Source: Bacteroidota bacterium
Lineage (GTDB): Bacteria > Bacteroidota > Bacteroidia > Chitinophagales > BACL12
Direction of reading: 5' to 3'
Assembly: GCA_016718035.1 (NCBI GenBank)
Contig: JADKEK010000001.1
Coordinates: forward strand, 868,001 to 932,000
DNA: 64,000 nucleotides
Position 1 is the stretch's first letter. Every line of letters begins with the position of its first letter. Below, piece by piece: positions 16,951-25,374 of this stretch. The notes below the pieces were generated by a model. It saw only the letters and a program-made list of their open reading frames with translations, made no database searches and was not told the origin of the DNA. Position numbers and translations under genes: made by a program.

Positions 16951-17436
16951 ATGCAGGCACCCGCAAAACTCACTAACCAACAAAAGCAGCGTTTCGGGAA
17001 ATTATTTGCTTTATTGCGCAGGCGTAAATCGTCGGCTGATGATGTATTGGCCGAAGAGATGCACGAACAAGTGTTTGCATCTACCAATTGTTTAACCTGT
17101 GCAAATTGCTGTAAAACGCACCCACCTTTACTAAAGGAACGGGATATCAAGGTTATTGCCAAACACTTACATCTTACCCAAGCGCAGTTTATCGCTCAAT
17201 ATGCTATGCTCGATGAAGATGGAGATTGGGTAATGTATACCGTTCCCTGTCCGTTTTTACTGGCCGATAATGCCTGCAGTATATATGAGGTACGACCAAA
17301 TGCCTGCAGAGCATACCCACATACCAATCATAAAAAGTTATATCAAATTGCGGACATCACCTTAAAAAATGCGGAGATTTGTCCCGCCGTTGCACCTATT
17401 TTGGATGCGATAATGGCAAAACTGGAACAATCATGA
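16951..17436 (+). CDS. YkgJ-family cysteine cluster protein
   Basis: 161 residues. The cysteine cluster is CLTCANCCKTHPPLL (about residues 46-60), then VPCPFLLADNACSIYEVRPN and C-R-A-Y-P-H (about 107-132), the zinc or iron-sulfur ligand pattern of the YkgJ (UPF0153) family. Biochemical function is not established for the family. Its stop overlaps the ATG of the next small gene (ATGA), so these are co-translated. Confidence 0.85.
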   Translation: MQAPAKLTNQQKQRFGKLFALLRRRKSSADDVLAEEMHEQVFASTNCLTCANCCKTHPPLLKERDIKVIAKHLHLTQAQFIAQYAMLDEDGDWVMYTVPCPFLLADNACSIYEVRPNACRAYPHTNHKKLYQIADITLKNAEICPAVAPILDAIMAKLEQS

Positions 17437-17684
17437 GAATATTAGGCAGCATTCCTCACCCACAATTTAAAATCAGCGTGTTTAGCTGGAGCGAAAAGTA
17501 TCTGGTAAAGATTGAAGCCGGTTTTTTTGAGCAAACCTATAAGTTCAGAGAGGCCGATTTTGGCAATTGGGAGGAACTTGCTGCGTTTTTTGATGCTACC
17601 ATGATGAGCGAAGTGACTGCTACTTTCAAAAAAATGGCGGCTGATGCTATGGAAGCTGCAAAAAGAATGCAGCAAAACACTTGA
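17433..17684 (+). CDS. Small conserved hypothetical protein
   Basis: 83 residues from ATG 17433, starting RILGSIPHPQFKISVFSW. It has an alternating beta pattern, then a helical C-terminus ATFKKMAADAMEAAKRMQQ. The ATGA overlap with the YkgJ gene marks it as a real operon member; a longer frame starting inside the YkgJ gene is rejected. No family or function recognised. Confidence 0.7.
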   Translation: MRILGSIPHPQFKISVFSWSEKYLVKIEAGFFEQTYKFREADFGNWEELAAFFDATMMSEVTATFKKMAADAMEAAKRMQQNT

Positions 17685-17741
17685 GAAAATTTTCATATGC
17701 ATTTTCTGAAATGCTTGCTGCACCTATGTTATAATCAATTA

Positions 17742-19451
17742 TTATTTTTTATCCTGTTCCAATACCGCATCCAGTAATTGATCTACAGGATTGTATTGAA
17801 AGGAATACAATTTCTGATAATACTCATGTGCCATTCTATCGCTGTCGAAGTATGGATACACATCGTGCATACTGCGTTTTACTATTTGTTGCCACTTGGC
17901 TTTATCTTCGTAATAAGCAGGTACCACCTCGTTTTCAAGCACATTCATCAGGTTTTCAAAATCGAAATTGTCGATGCTGATATTGTCCATGGTATTGTGG
18001 TCGGCAGGTGGAATGATAAAGCTGTTTTCACCGTGAACAGCAAATTCCGGAATCCAACCGTCGAGAACGCTCACGTTTACTGCACCATTCATAGCTGCTG
18101 TCATACCTGAGGTACCTGAAGCTTCGCGTGGGCGACGAGGCGTATTCAACCAAACATCTGCGCCGCGTTTAAGGAAATAACTCAATTCAATTTCATACCC
18201 GGTTAAAATCGCCAAATTCGGCCTGTCCATGGTAAATGAAATAATATCGTTAAAGGTATTGATGGCACCATGGTCAAATGGGTATGGCTTACCGGCCCAA
18301 ATCACCTGCACTGGGTATTTAGGGTTATTAACGAGATTGAAAAAACGTTCTTTGTTGCGGAAAATCAGGTTGGCGCGTTTGTATTCCGCAAAACGGCGCG
18401 ACCACACAATGGTGAGCACGTTGGGATTAAACATTTTGCCGGTCTGATTAGCTACAATCTCAAACAACTCGCGTTTAAGTTCTTTTTTAACGGTAACCAA
18501 TGCCGCATCATCACGGTTGATGTAGGCTTGATTTAACTCTTTATCTGCCCAAAACTTCTTTTGCTGCGCATTGGTAATGCTGGTGATGTTACATATGCCT
18601 TTGTAGTCCTTCCACATCTCCTTACTCACCTCGCCATGGAGCTTACTTACCCCATTGGACAACTTACTCATATATAATGCTGAAGGCGTGTAGCCAAGCA
18701 TGTCTCCTTCTGTTTTGGTGATATGTCGAATGAGCTCCAGCGGTATACCCGAAAAGAAACCCATACGGTTCATTTCATTGATATCGTGTTCTTCATTACC
18801 TGCCTTTTCCGGAGTATGCGTGGTAAACACAACACGTTTCCGGACTTCATCCACATCTTTAAGCTTGCTAAACAGGTAGAAAGTCATTGCCAAAGCATGT
18901 CCTTCATTCATGTGATAATTGTCTACACCACCCAAAAGCTCCACAACCTTAGCCCCACCGATGCCGAGAATCATGTTTTGCGCAATACGTATTTCGTGAT
19001 TTCTATCATATAAACGGTGAGTATACTCACGGGCATACTCTTCATTTTCAGGAAAATCGGTGCTTAACAGGAATAATGGTGCGCTGCCAAAAACCTCAGG
19101 TGCCAGGTAAAACACCTTTACAATCACATCTTTACCGTCAATTTGCATGGTAAACTGAATATCTGTCTGTTGGAGGAAGGTATACAGTTTCTTCTGAAAT
19201 TGAACAGCCATATAGTTATGGTCGTCTCTTACCTGGTCGTAATAACCATAACGCCAGAGGATACCGATGCCGAACAGGTTTTGTTTGAGTTCATAAGCCG
19301 AACGCATGTGCGAACCCGCTAAATATCCAAGTCCGCCGCTATATATTTTAAGTGCCTGATGAACGCCAAATTCCATACAAAAGTAGGCTGTGCGTTGCTG
19401 ATAGGCAGGATTAACTTCATAAGGCAAATGCCAGTTGCTGTAATGAATCAT
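17742..19451 (-). CDS. glgP: Alpha-glucan phosphorylase homologue (GT35-like), PLP lysine replaced
   Basis: 569 residues of the short alpha-glucan phosphorylase type that would release glucose-1-phosphate from glycogen or maltodextrins. Recognisable blocks are TAYFCMEFGVHQALKIYSGG, LGYLAGSHMRSAYELKQN, YHMNEGHALAMTF, FTTHTPEKAGNEEHDI, VIWAGKPYPFDHGAIN and GADVWLNTPRRPREASGTSG. In functional relatives the last block continues SGTSGMKAALNG, the Lys forming the pyridoxal-phosphate Schiff base; here it reads SGTSGMTAAMNG with Thr (codon ACA). Either the protein is no longer a phosphorylase, or this is a clade trait. ATG 19451. No glycogen-synthesis neighbour is in the window. Confidence 0.85.
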   Translation of the reverse strand: MIHYSNWHLPYEVNPAYQQRTAYFCMEFGVHQALKIYSGGLGYLAGSHMRSAYELKQNLFGIGILWRYGYYDQVRDDHNYMAVQFQKKLYTFLQQTDIQFTMQIDGKDVIVKVFYLAPEVFGSAPLFLLSTDFPENEEYAREYTHRLYDRNHEIRIAQNMILGIGGAKVVELLGGVDNYHMNEGHALAMTFYLFSKLKDVDEVRKRVVFTTHTPEKAGNEEHDINEMNRMGFFSGIPLELIRHITKTEGDMLGYTPSALYMSKLSNGVSKLHGEVSKEMWKDYKGICNITSITNAQQKKFWADKELNQAYINRDDAALVTVKKELKRELFEIVANQTGKMFNPNVLTIVWSRRFAEYKRANLIFRNKERFFNLVNNPKYPVQVIWAGKPYPFDHGAINTFNDIISFTMDRPNLAILTGYEIELSYFLKRGADVWLNTPRRPREASGTSGMTAAMNGAVNVSVLDGWIPEFAVHGENSFIIPPADHNTMDNISIDNFDFENLMNVLENEVVPAYYEDKAKWQQIVKRSMHDVYPYFDSDRMAHEYYQKLYSFQYNPVDQLLDAVLEQDKK

Positions 19452-19790
19452 CGTCTTCTTTAAGTAGTTAAGATGCGAATATATTGAATGTACACAAACA
19501 GCTCTTGGTTTGGTAAGGTTTAAGTGTGGAAAAAGGTTGTGGTTTATCCTTCATTCGTTGTTCAACAACGATTTGCTGCTGACAGCTATTTACAATTGTG
19601 TTTCAAAAGCAGAAAATATCACATTTTGTACATAAAATATTATTTATCAATAAATTATATTCGCTTATCTAAATCAAATTTAGAGGTAAATTGAACAATA
19701 TCTCCAAAATTAATGCATGTAAATAATTATAAATTGACAAAAATGAGGTCACAAAACCCTAAAAAATGCCTGTTGATAATCTTTTTGTCC
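19452..19790. other. Intergenic region upstream of the phosphorylase gene
   Basis: AT-rich with no open frame of note. On the minus strand TAAATTTG (19675-19682) and TAATTTTG (19705-19712) match the -7 element and could start a long leader for the phosphorylase gene, but neither has a convincing -33 box and chance matches are likely in such sequence. Confidence 0.4.
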
Positions 19791-19826
19791 AAAATACAAA
19801 AAGGCAGTCTTTGGGGGACTGCCTTT
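19791..19826 (-). terminator. Rho-independent terminator of the DEAD-box helicase gene
   Basis: A ten-base stem AAAGGCAGTC / GACTGCCTTT with a seven-base loop lies 21 bases after the helicase stop and is followed on the minus strand by a T-rich tract. Confidence 0.8.
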
Positions 19827-19846
19827 ATATTTAGTAATAAATTGAA

Positions 19847-21523
19847 TTATTTACGTTTGCCTTTATAAGGCTTCATTTCGCGGCTACCGCCTTTGTGGGC
19901 TTTCTTTTTAGGGAACTCCTGACGTTCGTTTTGAATTTCTACACGAACACGACGGCCACGGTAAACAAAACCATTGAAAGCTTGCACTACGCGCTGACTT
20001 TGATTAGCAGGGAGTTCGAAGAAGGAATAGGCGCCTTTTAAGCGAATATCTCCGATATCATGCGGGCGAACATTACCTACTTGTTTTACCATTTCCACTA
20101 ATTCTTTAGCGCCAAGGTTGTCCATTTTACCGAGGTTAATGAACATCAGGTCGTTATTGCCTTTTTTGGTTGCATATTCTCTCACTTCACGGCGTTCACC
20201 GATATTGAGGTCTTCTGCAAAACGATAATATTCTAAAAATCGGTTAAACTCAAGTGAGGCGAACTTTTTCAGCACATCCTCTTTGGTCATATCGGCAAAT
20301 TCCTTTTCAATTACCGGAAGGTATTTAGCTATTTCAGCCTCGTTTACCTCCACTTCATGCACACGGTGAATCATGTTCAACAGCTGCTTCTCACACACTT
20401 CTATCCCGCTAGGAACAGTCATTTTTTTGAACTGCATTTGTAATTTGCGTTCAAGGTGTTTGATTTTATAGAGGTCTTTCTCTGAAATCAATACCAACGA
20501 TATACCTGTTTTACCTGCACGGGCAGTTCTACCACTTCGGTGGGTATAAAAGTCCATATCATCCGGTAAATGCAAGTTGATAATATGCGTAAGGTTATCG
20601 ATATCAATACCACGAGCTGCTACGTCAGTCGCTATGAGCATTTGTAAAGTGCGCTCCCTGAAGGCCAACATCACTTTATCACGCTGCATCTGGCTAAGGT
20701 CGCCGTGGAGACTATCCGCGTTATAACCGTCTTTAATCAGTTTCTCAGCTATTTCCTGAGTTTCAGCCTTAGTGCGACAGAAAATGATACCATAGATATC
20801 CGGGTTGTAGTCGAGAATACGTTTGAGGGCTGCGTATTTATTTTTAGGTTGAACCAGGTAATACTGGTGTTCAATATTAGCGTTTGTTTGGTTGACATTT
20901 CCGGCAGAAATTTCCATTGGAGATTTCATGTATTTTTTGGATATAGACTTAATCTCCGTAGGCATTGTAGCCGAAAACAACCAGGTTACTTTTTCTTTAG
21001 GTGTGGTAGATAAAATTTCATCGATATCTTCCTGAAAGCCCATGTTGAGCATCTCATCAGCCTCGTCAAGCACAAGGTATTTAATTTGCGATAAATCCAC
21101 TGCGCGGCGGCCGAGTAAATCGATTAAACGACCGGGAGTAGCCACAACAACCTGAACGCCTTTGCGCAGCTGATCAATTTGGGTGCGGATATTAGCTCCA
21201 CCATATACCGCTACGGTATAAAAGTGTTTTGTTTTAGCCGAAAACGCTTTTAAGTCGTTTTCAATCTGCACGCATAATTCGCGTGTTGGTGCCAGCACAA
21301 GCGCTTGTGGCTTTTTTGCTGAGGTATCAATAAGTTCCACCAGTGGAATACCAAATGCTGCTGTTTTACCGGTGCCTGTTTGGGCAAGGGCAATTAAATC
21401 CTTAGCGGATTCGAGCATTGCGGGAATAACCTGTGACTGGATGGGTGTTGGTTTTTCGAAACCAAGTTCGGCAATAGCAATAGCTACCGCTTCTGAGAGT
21501 CCTAACTCTGAAAAGTTTTTCAT
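19847..21523 (-). CDS. DEAD-box RNA helicase with DbpA RNA-binding domain
   Basis: 558-residue ATP-dependent RNA helicase, likely acting in ribosome assembly or cold-shock RNA remodelling. Q motif region GFEKPTPIQSQVIPAML, motif I AQTGTGKTAAF near residue 46, motif II VLDEADEMLNMGF near 151, motif III LFSATMP, motif VI THRSGRTARAGKT near 330. The C-terminal ~75 residues before the tail (LMFINLGKMDNLGAKELVEM ... VRVEIQNER) fit the DbpA-type RNA-binding domain, followed by a Lys/Gly-rich tail ending KGKRK. Similar to DeaD/CsdA and CshA; which is not certain. A -7 element about 120 bases upstream implies a leader of roughly 115 bases, as in cold-shock-regulated helicase genes. Terminator follows. 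Confidence 0.92.
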   Translation of the reverse strand: MKNFSELGLSEAVAIAIAELGFEKPTPIQSQVIPAMLESAKDLIALAQTGTGKTAAFGIPLVELIDTSAKKPQALVLAPTRELCVQIENDLKAFSAKTKHFYTVAVYGGANIRTQIDQLRKGVQVVVATPGRLIDLLGRRAVDLSQIKYLVLDEADEMLNMGFQEDIDEILSTTPKEKVTWLFSATMPTEIKSISKKYMKSPMEISAGNVNQTNANIEHQYYLVQPKNKYAALKRILDYNPDIYGIIFCRTKAETQEIAEKLIKDGYNADSLHGDLSQMQRDKVMLAFRERTLQMLIATDVAARGIDIDNLTHIINLHLPDDMDFYTHRSGRTARAGKTGISLVLISEKDLYKIKHLERKLQMQFKKMTVPSGIEVCEKQLLNMIHRVHEVEVNEAEIAKYLPVIEKEFADMTKEDVLKKFASLEFNRFLEYYRFAEDLNIGERREVREYATKKGNNDLMFINLGKMDNLGAKELVEMVKQVGNVRPHDIGDIRLKGAYSFFELPANQSQRVVQAFNGFVYRGRRVRVEIQNERQEFPKKKAHKGGSREMKPYKGKRK

Positions 21524-21642
21524 TAATTCTTAAATATCAATTAGTTATAATACGTTACATCATCTACCGCCTCACATATCTTAACGTCCCAAAACCGTTT
21601 TGATGATTGTCGTAATGTCAGGAAGGAGTTGCTTTGACGGTG

Positions 21643-21650
21643 CAAAGATA
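21643..21650 (-). promoter_or_regulatory. Bacteroidota -7 element for the DEAD-box gene, long leader
   Basis: TATCTTTG on the minus strand, exact TAnnTTTG, 119 bases before the ATG at 21523. The leader of about 115 bases could carry cold-shock-type control. Confidence 0.5.
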
Positions 21651-21670
21651 CGAAATTTTGTTGAGGGGGG

Positions 21671-21796
21671 TTAATGTGCTGATGGGGTGATGTGCTGATG
21701 TGCTGATTAATGTGGGGATGTGCTGATGTGCTGATGTGCTGATTAATGTGCTGATGTGCAGATTAATGTACCAATGTGGGGATGTACCAATTAACA
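21671..21796. repeat. Degenerate tandem repeat of GATGTGCT / GATTAATGTGCT
   Basis: The 8-base unit GATGTGCT and a 12-base variant GATTAATGTGCT recur in an irregular tandem, with late copies drifting to GATGTACCAATT. It is non-coding, next to the DEAD-box promoter. Function unknown. Confidence 0.75.
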
Positions 21797-21950
21797 GCCG
21801 GGGTTGGAGGTGGAATGGCGTTCAGAACTATCGTTGGTGCAATTGGGATTACGGTACCCGTCAACCCACGTGTTGACCATTTGTAGCAGATAATTGCATT
21901 CGGCGCGCAAACCCCCATCAATCCCACCCCACCCGCGCAGCGGCCCTCCA
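21797..21950. other. Unexplained GC-richer intergenic segment
   Basis: This stretch has visibly more G and C than its surroundings (for example GGGGTTGGAGGTGG and CCCACCCGCGCAGCGGCC) and no convincing gene. A short minus-strand open frame across it encodes a low-complexity product and is not supported. It may be a decayed insert. Confidence 0.35.
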
Positions 21951-22018
21951 TTAGCTAATTTGCTTCCACCACAGCGGACGCTCCGCGAATCAGCTAATTA
22001 GCTAATTGCCCAATTCAC
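21951..22018. repeat. AGCTAATT repeats flanking a small hairpin
   Basis: AGCTAATT occurs at 21953-21960, 21992-21999 and 22000-22007. Between the first and second copies, GCGGA-CGC-TCCGC at 21974-21986 forms a five-pair hairpin. The arrangement resembles a small intergenic repeat element. Confidence 0.5.
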
Positions 22019-22060
22019 ATTTTTGACCGGGTTGAAATTGGGTTTACCGAATGTATCATT

Positions 22061-22068
22061 TACCTTTG
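22061..22068 (+). promoter_or_regulatory. Promoter of the M43 protease gene
   Basis: TACCTTTG, exact TAnnTTTG, 22 bases before ATG 22090, with a TTG at 22038-22040 about 20 bases upstream as -33 element. It lies inside the longer open frame and so shows that ATG 22051 is not the start. Confidence 0.6.
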
Positions 22069-22089
22069 AATAAATTTACTTACCACATC

Positions 22090-24201
22090 ATGCGAAAAAT
22101 TTTTACACTCCTATTTTTATCTGTTTTATTAACAGGTCAGGCGTTTGCGCAGGTAAACCGCTGTTCTACTGTTGAACATGAAGCTGTGCTTAGGGCTAAA
22201 TACCCCGATTACGACGCAAAACGCGCTGCGATTGAGGCTTATACCCAACAATACACGAAAAAGAACAACCTTTTATCGAAAGTTGAAGGTGGTGAGATTA
22301 TCACTATACCTGTTGTTTTTCACGTAGTATATAAAACTGCAGGGCAGAACATACCGGATGCTCGAATTATGGAACAATTGGACATCCTAAATCAGGATTT
22401 CCGTCGTTTGAATGCGGATACCACTGACACACCAGATGCTTTTAAACCTGTTGGCGCTGATTGTAGCATAGAATTCTGCCTTGCTCAGGTTGACCCTGAA
22501 GGCAATCCTACAACAGGAATTTTGCGTGTGGAAACAACAACCGGCTCTTTTACAGGTGATGAGGTTAAATTTGATGCGGATGGCGGCAGTGATGCATGGC
22601 CTGCGGACAGTTACTTTAATTTCTGGACTTGTAATTTAGGGGCTTTCCTTTTGGGTTACGCACAGTTTCCCGGAGGTCCCGATGAAACTGATGGTGTTGT
22701 AATTCACTACGAAAATGTGGGTTTAAATGATGCTGGTTATCCTTATCATCTTGGCCGCACAGCAACGCACGAAATTGGCCACTGGTTGAACTTACGCCAT
22801 ATTTGGGGTGATGATAGCAATTGCTCAGGTACCGATTTTGTAGACGATACTCCTAATCAAAAAGTAGAAACTTATGGTTGTCCGGGGTTTCCAAAAACAG
22901 ATGCATGTTCCGCAACAGCTCCGGGTATTATGTTTCAAAATTACATGGATTATTCTGACGATGCTTGTATGAATATATTTACCGAAGGCCAGAAAGAACG
23001 TATGTTAACGTTGTTCGAAGCAGGCGGAGAAAGATATAGTTTGTTAAGCAGCGATGGATGTGGTTTACAACCATACGACGCACAAGCAATTTCATCTTTA
23101 CCCGGCGGTACTATTTGTGATTTAAGTGTAACGCCTAAAGTGGTTATCAAAAACCATGGTGCAGCTGAACTTATTTCGGTGGACATCAATTACTCAGTAG
23201 ATGGCGGTGCTACAAGCACTTATGAATGGACAGGCTCATTGTTATCGGCTGAAATCGAAGAAGTTACACTACCTGCTGTAGCGGTTTCAGAAGGTGATCA
23301 TACGCTAGAAGTAACCCTCGATAACCCAAATGGATTTATTGATGCTGATTTTTCAGACAACACGACTTCAACTGATTTTACTGTAAATCTAGGCACTTTG
23401 CCTTTACCTGTGATTGAAGGATTTGAAGCTACAGGTTTCCCTTATACCGGTTATTCACTTTCAAATCCTGACGGTGGAGAAACTTGGGAAAGAACTACAA
23501 CTGCCGCTGCGCTTGGTTCTGCTTCTATTTTTATGAACCATTTTAATTACGACAGCCCCGGTGAAATTGATGAATTTGTGTTACCTGCTTACGACCTTAC
23601 CGGTTTAGCAGATATCGTTTTCACATTTGATGTTGCTTATGCGCTTTATACTGCTGACGGCTCTATGTCTGATACACTTGAAGTGCTTGTTAGCGATGAT
23701 TGTGGTGATACCTGGACTAGTGTATACAAAAAAGCCAATCCGGACCTACAAACAGCGCCAATTCATACTATCAGCTTTAAACCTGAAGATGATGAATGGA
23801 GAACTGAAACAATCAATTTAGACGATTATATCGGAACTGAGCAGTTTTTTGTAAAATTCCGCACTATTACTGATTATGAGAACAATCTTTATATCGATAA
23901 TATCAACATCAATAATGGTCAAATTCAAGCTGTTAATGATAACCAGCCCGATTTTGCCATGAACCTCTACCCTAACCCGGCAAACGACAATGTTCAAATT
24001 CGTTATAATGTGCCTGTTAATGGCAACGGAAGTTTATCTATCACCGATGTGTTGGGTAAAGTAGTTTACTCCACTGAAATTGGCGTTTCTTATGGCGTTA
24101 ATGTAGTGAATGTAAACACAGCAGCATTTGCTTCCGGTTATTATCAGGTAACACTGAATTGTGAAGGATTAGTTGCAAGTGAAAGTCTGGTGAAAGAATA
24201 A
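22090..24201 (+). CDS. Secreted M43 (pappalysin-like) zinc metalloprotease with T9SS domain
   Basis: 703 residues from ATG 22090. Signal peptide RKIFTLLFLSVLLTGQAFAQ. The peptidase domain (about residues 65-310) has the extended zinc motif ATHEIGHWLNLRHIWGD (HEIGHxxxxxH) and a following Met-turn-like NYMDYSDDACMN, as in M43 cytophagalysin/pappalysin enzymes. IPVVFHVVY is the usual family N-terminal strand. C-terminal to it come a CARDB-like beta domain (VDINYSVDGGATSTYEW), a domain with DCGDTWTSVYKK, and the T9SS CTD MNLYPNPANDNVQI ... SGYYQVTLNCEG. An extracellular protease degrading proteins outside the cell. Confidence 0.93.
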   Translation: MRKIFTLLFLSVLLTGQAFAQVNRCSTVEHEAVLRAKYPDYDAKRAAIEAYTQQYTKKNNLLSKVEGGEIITIPVVFHVVYKTAGQNIPDARIMEQLDILNQDFRRLNADTTDTPDAFKPVGADCSIEFCLAQVDPEGNPTTGILRVETTTGSFTGDEVKFDADGGSDAWPADSYFNFWTCNLGAFLLGYAQFPGGPDETDGVVIHYENVGLNDAGYPYHLGRTATHEIGHWLNLRHIWGDDSNCSGTDFVDDTPNQKVETYGCPGFPKTDACSATAPGIMFQNYMDYSDDACMNIFTEGQKERMLTLFEAGGERYSLLSSDGCGLQPYDAQAISSLPGGTICDLSVTPKVVIKNHGAAELISVDINYSVDGGATSTYEWTGSLLSAEIEEVTLPAVAVSEGDHTLEVTLDNPNGFIDADFSDNTTSTDFTVNLGTLPLPVIEGFEATGFPYTGYSLSNPDGGETWERTTTAAALGSASIFMNHFNYDSPGEIDEFVLPAYDLTGLADIVFTFDVAYALYTADGSMSDTLEVLVSDDCGDTWTSVYKKANPDLQTAPIHTISFKPEDDEWRTETINLDDYIGTEQFFVKFRTITDYENNLYIDNININNGQIQAVNDNQPDFAMNLYPNPANDNVQIRYNVPVNGNGSLSITDVLGKVVYSTEIGVSYGVNVVNVNTAAFASGYYQVTLNCEGLVASESLVKE

Positions 24202-24225
24202 TATTCCTCACCTTAATCATATTTT

Positions 24226-24256
24226 AAGCCGGTTTGTTAAACAGACCGGCTTTTTT
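24226..24256 (+). terminator. Rho-independent terminator of the M43 gene
   Basis: AAGCCGGTTTGTT pairs with AACAGACCGGCTT (one G-T wobble; the innermost pairs give way to the loop), followed by six T, 25 bases after the stop. Confidence 0.88.
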
Positions 24257-24283
24257 GTTGCTAAATCGCTTTAGTATTGAGTT

Positions 24284-24952
24284 TCAGCTCGGCTGGTTGA
24301 TTACCGAAACCTCTTTTTCTGCGCCAACAACTAGGGTGAAATCGTTATTCAGCAGGTAATGCATGTGGTATTCCGCAACGAGTCCGTTTTTCATAAGAAT
24401 CCCATTTATATCGCCACGTTCATTGAGTAGAAAGGGTTTTACATACATATCATCTTTAAACTCCAGCTTGCGTTTGCCGTATATTTTATACATCACTTCT
24501 TTAGCACTCCAATATATCAGCAATTGCTGTTGCACTTGAGTTTCACCTATGTTGTTGAGTTCAACTGTTGAGAGAAACTTGTTTTTGATGATTTCGATTT
24601 TTCGATGTGGTTCTTCTACATCGATGCCCACTTCAAAGCTTTTGGAGACAATAGCTGCAGCGTGTTCGTTGCTATGCGAAAGGCTGACAAAAATATCAAA
24701 ATTGGTTACATAAGGTTTGCCGTGCTCATCGAATAATAACTCCACAAATACATCAGTATCAATGAGTTGTTTCAATAAAAAACGGCTAGCCAGCCAGGTG
24801 AGTTTGCGTTTAGGGTGAGTGATATTGTTAAGGTAGTTGGTCTCCCAATCGCTCAGAATAAGTCCGGCACGATAAAATTCGGGCTCCTCCTCTATTTTCC
24901 AGACAGCGTATTCGGCGTAATTCAGCAAGTTTTCTTTAAGCACCAGGGCCAT
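24284..24952 (-). CDS. 4'-phosphopantetheinyl transferase superfamily protein
   Basis: 222 residues from ATG 24952. Transfers 4'-phosphopantetheine from CoA to carrier proteins (ACP/PCP). The Mg2+/CoA motif is VGIDVEEPHRKIEII (about residues 115-130) and the second motif IYWSAKEVMYKIYGK (about 162-176), matching (V/I)GxD ... WxxKEAxxK of the Sfp/AcpT families. The N-terminal half, including SRFLLKQLI and FVSLSHSNEH, fits. The longer frame to 25186 is rejected because its extra 78 residues overlap an oppositely directed small gene. No carrier protein or synthase gene is nearby, so the partner is unknown. Confidence 0.85.
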   Translation of the reverse strand: MALVLKENLLNYAEYAVWKIEEEPEFYRAGLILSDWETNYLNNITHPKRKLTWLASRFLLKQLIDTDVFVELLFDEHGKPYVTNFDIFVSLSHSNEHAAAIVSKSFEVGIDVEEPHRKIEIIKNKFLSTVELNNIGETQVQQQLLIYWSAKEVMYKIYGKRKLEFKDDMYVKPFLLNERGDINGILMKNGLVAEYHMHYLLNNDFTLVVGAEKEVSVINQPS

Positions 24953-25060
24953 AGCCTCTACTAATTTGAACACGAAATTAGGGCTAATTTTAATGGCGGA
25001 ATAAAAAAATTTGCACAGGTTAAGGGTATTGATTATTTTCACAATCAGAAACAAGCACAC

Positions 25061-25282
25061 ATGTTCAAATTCTTCCAGTTTATAAAGTCTGAACAGGATA
25101 TTATCCACATCGAAGTCCCTAAGGACCTCAAAGGCAAACTCGTGGAAATTACCATTCAGGAAAAAGCTCCGGACCCCGATACCCATCTGGATAAAAACGA
25201 CGAGGAAAAAATGGCACTTAAGGAAGCTGAATTAAAGATGTTGGACAAAGTGCGCAATCAGCTTAATGTTTGGGACATTTAA
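25061..25282 (+). CDS. Small hypothetical protein
   Basis: 73 residues starting FKFFQFIKSEQDIIHIEV, then KDLKGKLVEITIQEKAP and a charged helical tail EEKMALKEAELKMLDKVR. No family recognised. It is diverged from the phosphopantetheinyl transferase by about 108 bases and ends 92 bases before the WD40 gene. The charge pattern and amphipathic helix look coding, but there is no independent support. Confidence 0.5.
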   Translation: MFKFFQFIKSEQDIIHIEVPKDLKGKLVEITIQEKAPDPDTHLDKNDEEKMALKEAELKMLDKVRNQLNVWDI

Positions 25283-25374
25283 AGCTTGCACTAACCAACC
25301 TGTTAACATCTCTCCCATTTTCCGTATTTGTTTTCGCAATTTTGTAGCCCTTTTCAAAAGGTGTTATTTGCGTT

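Noticed and set aside
21763..21951. Minus-strand 62-codon frame in the repeat zone
   Set aside because: Low complexity, no start context, no homology recognised.
24953..25186. N-terminal extension of the phosphopantetheinyl transferase
   Set aside because: The extra 78 residues are not family-like and overlap an oppositely directed small gene.
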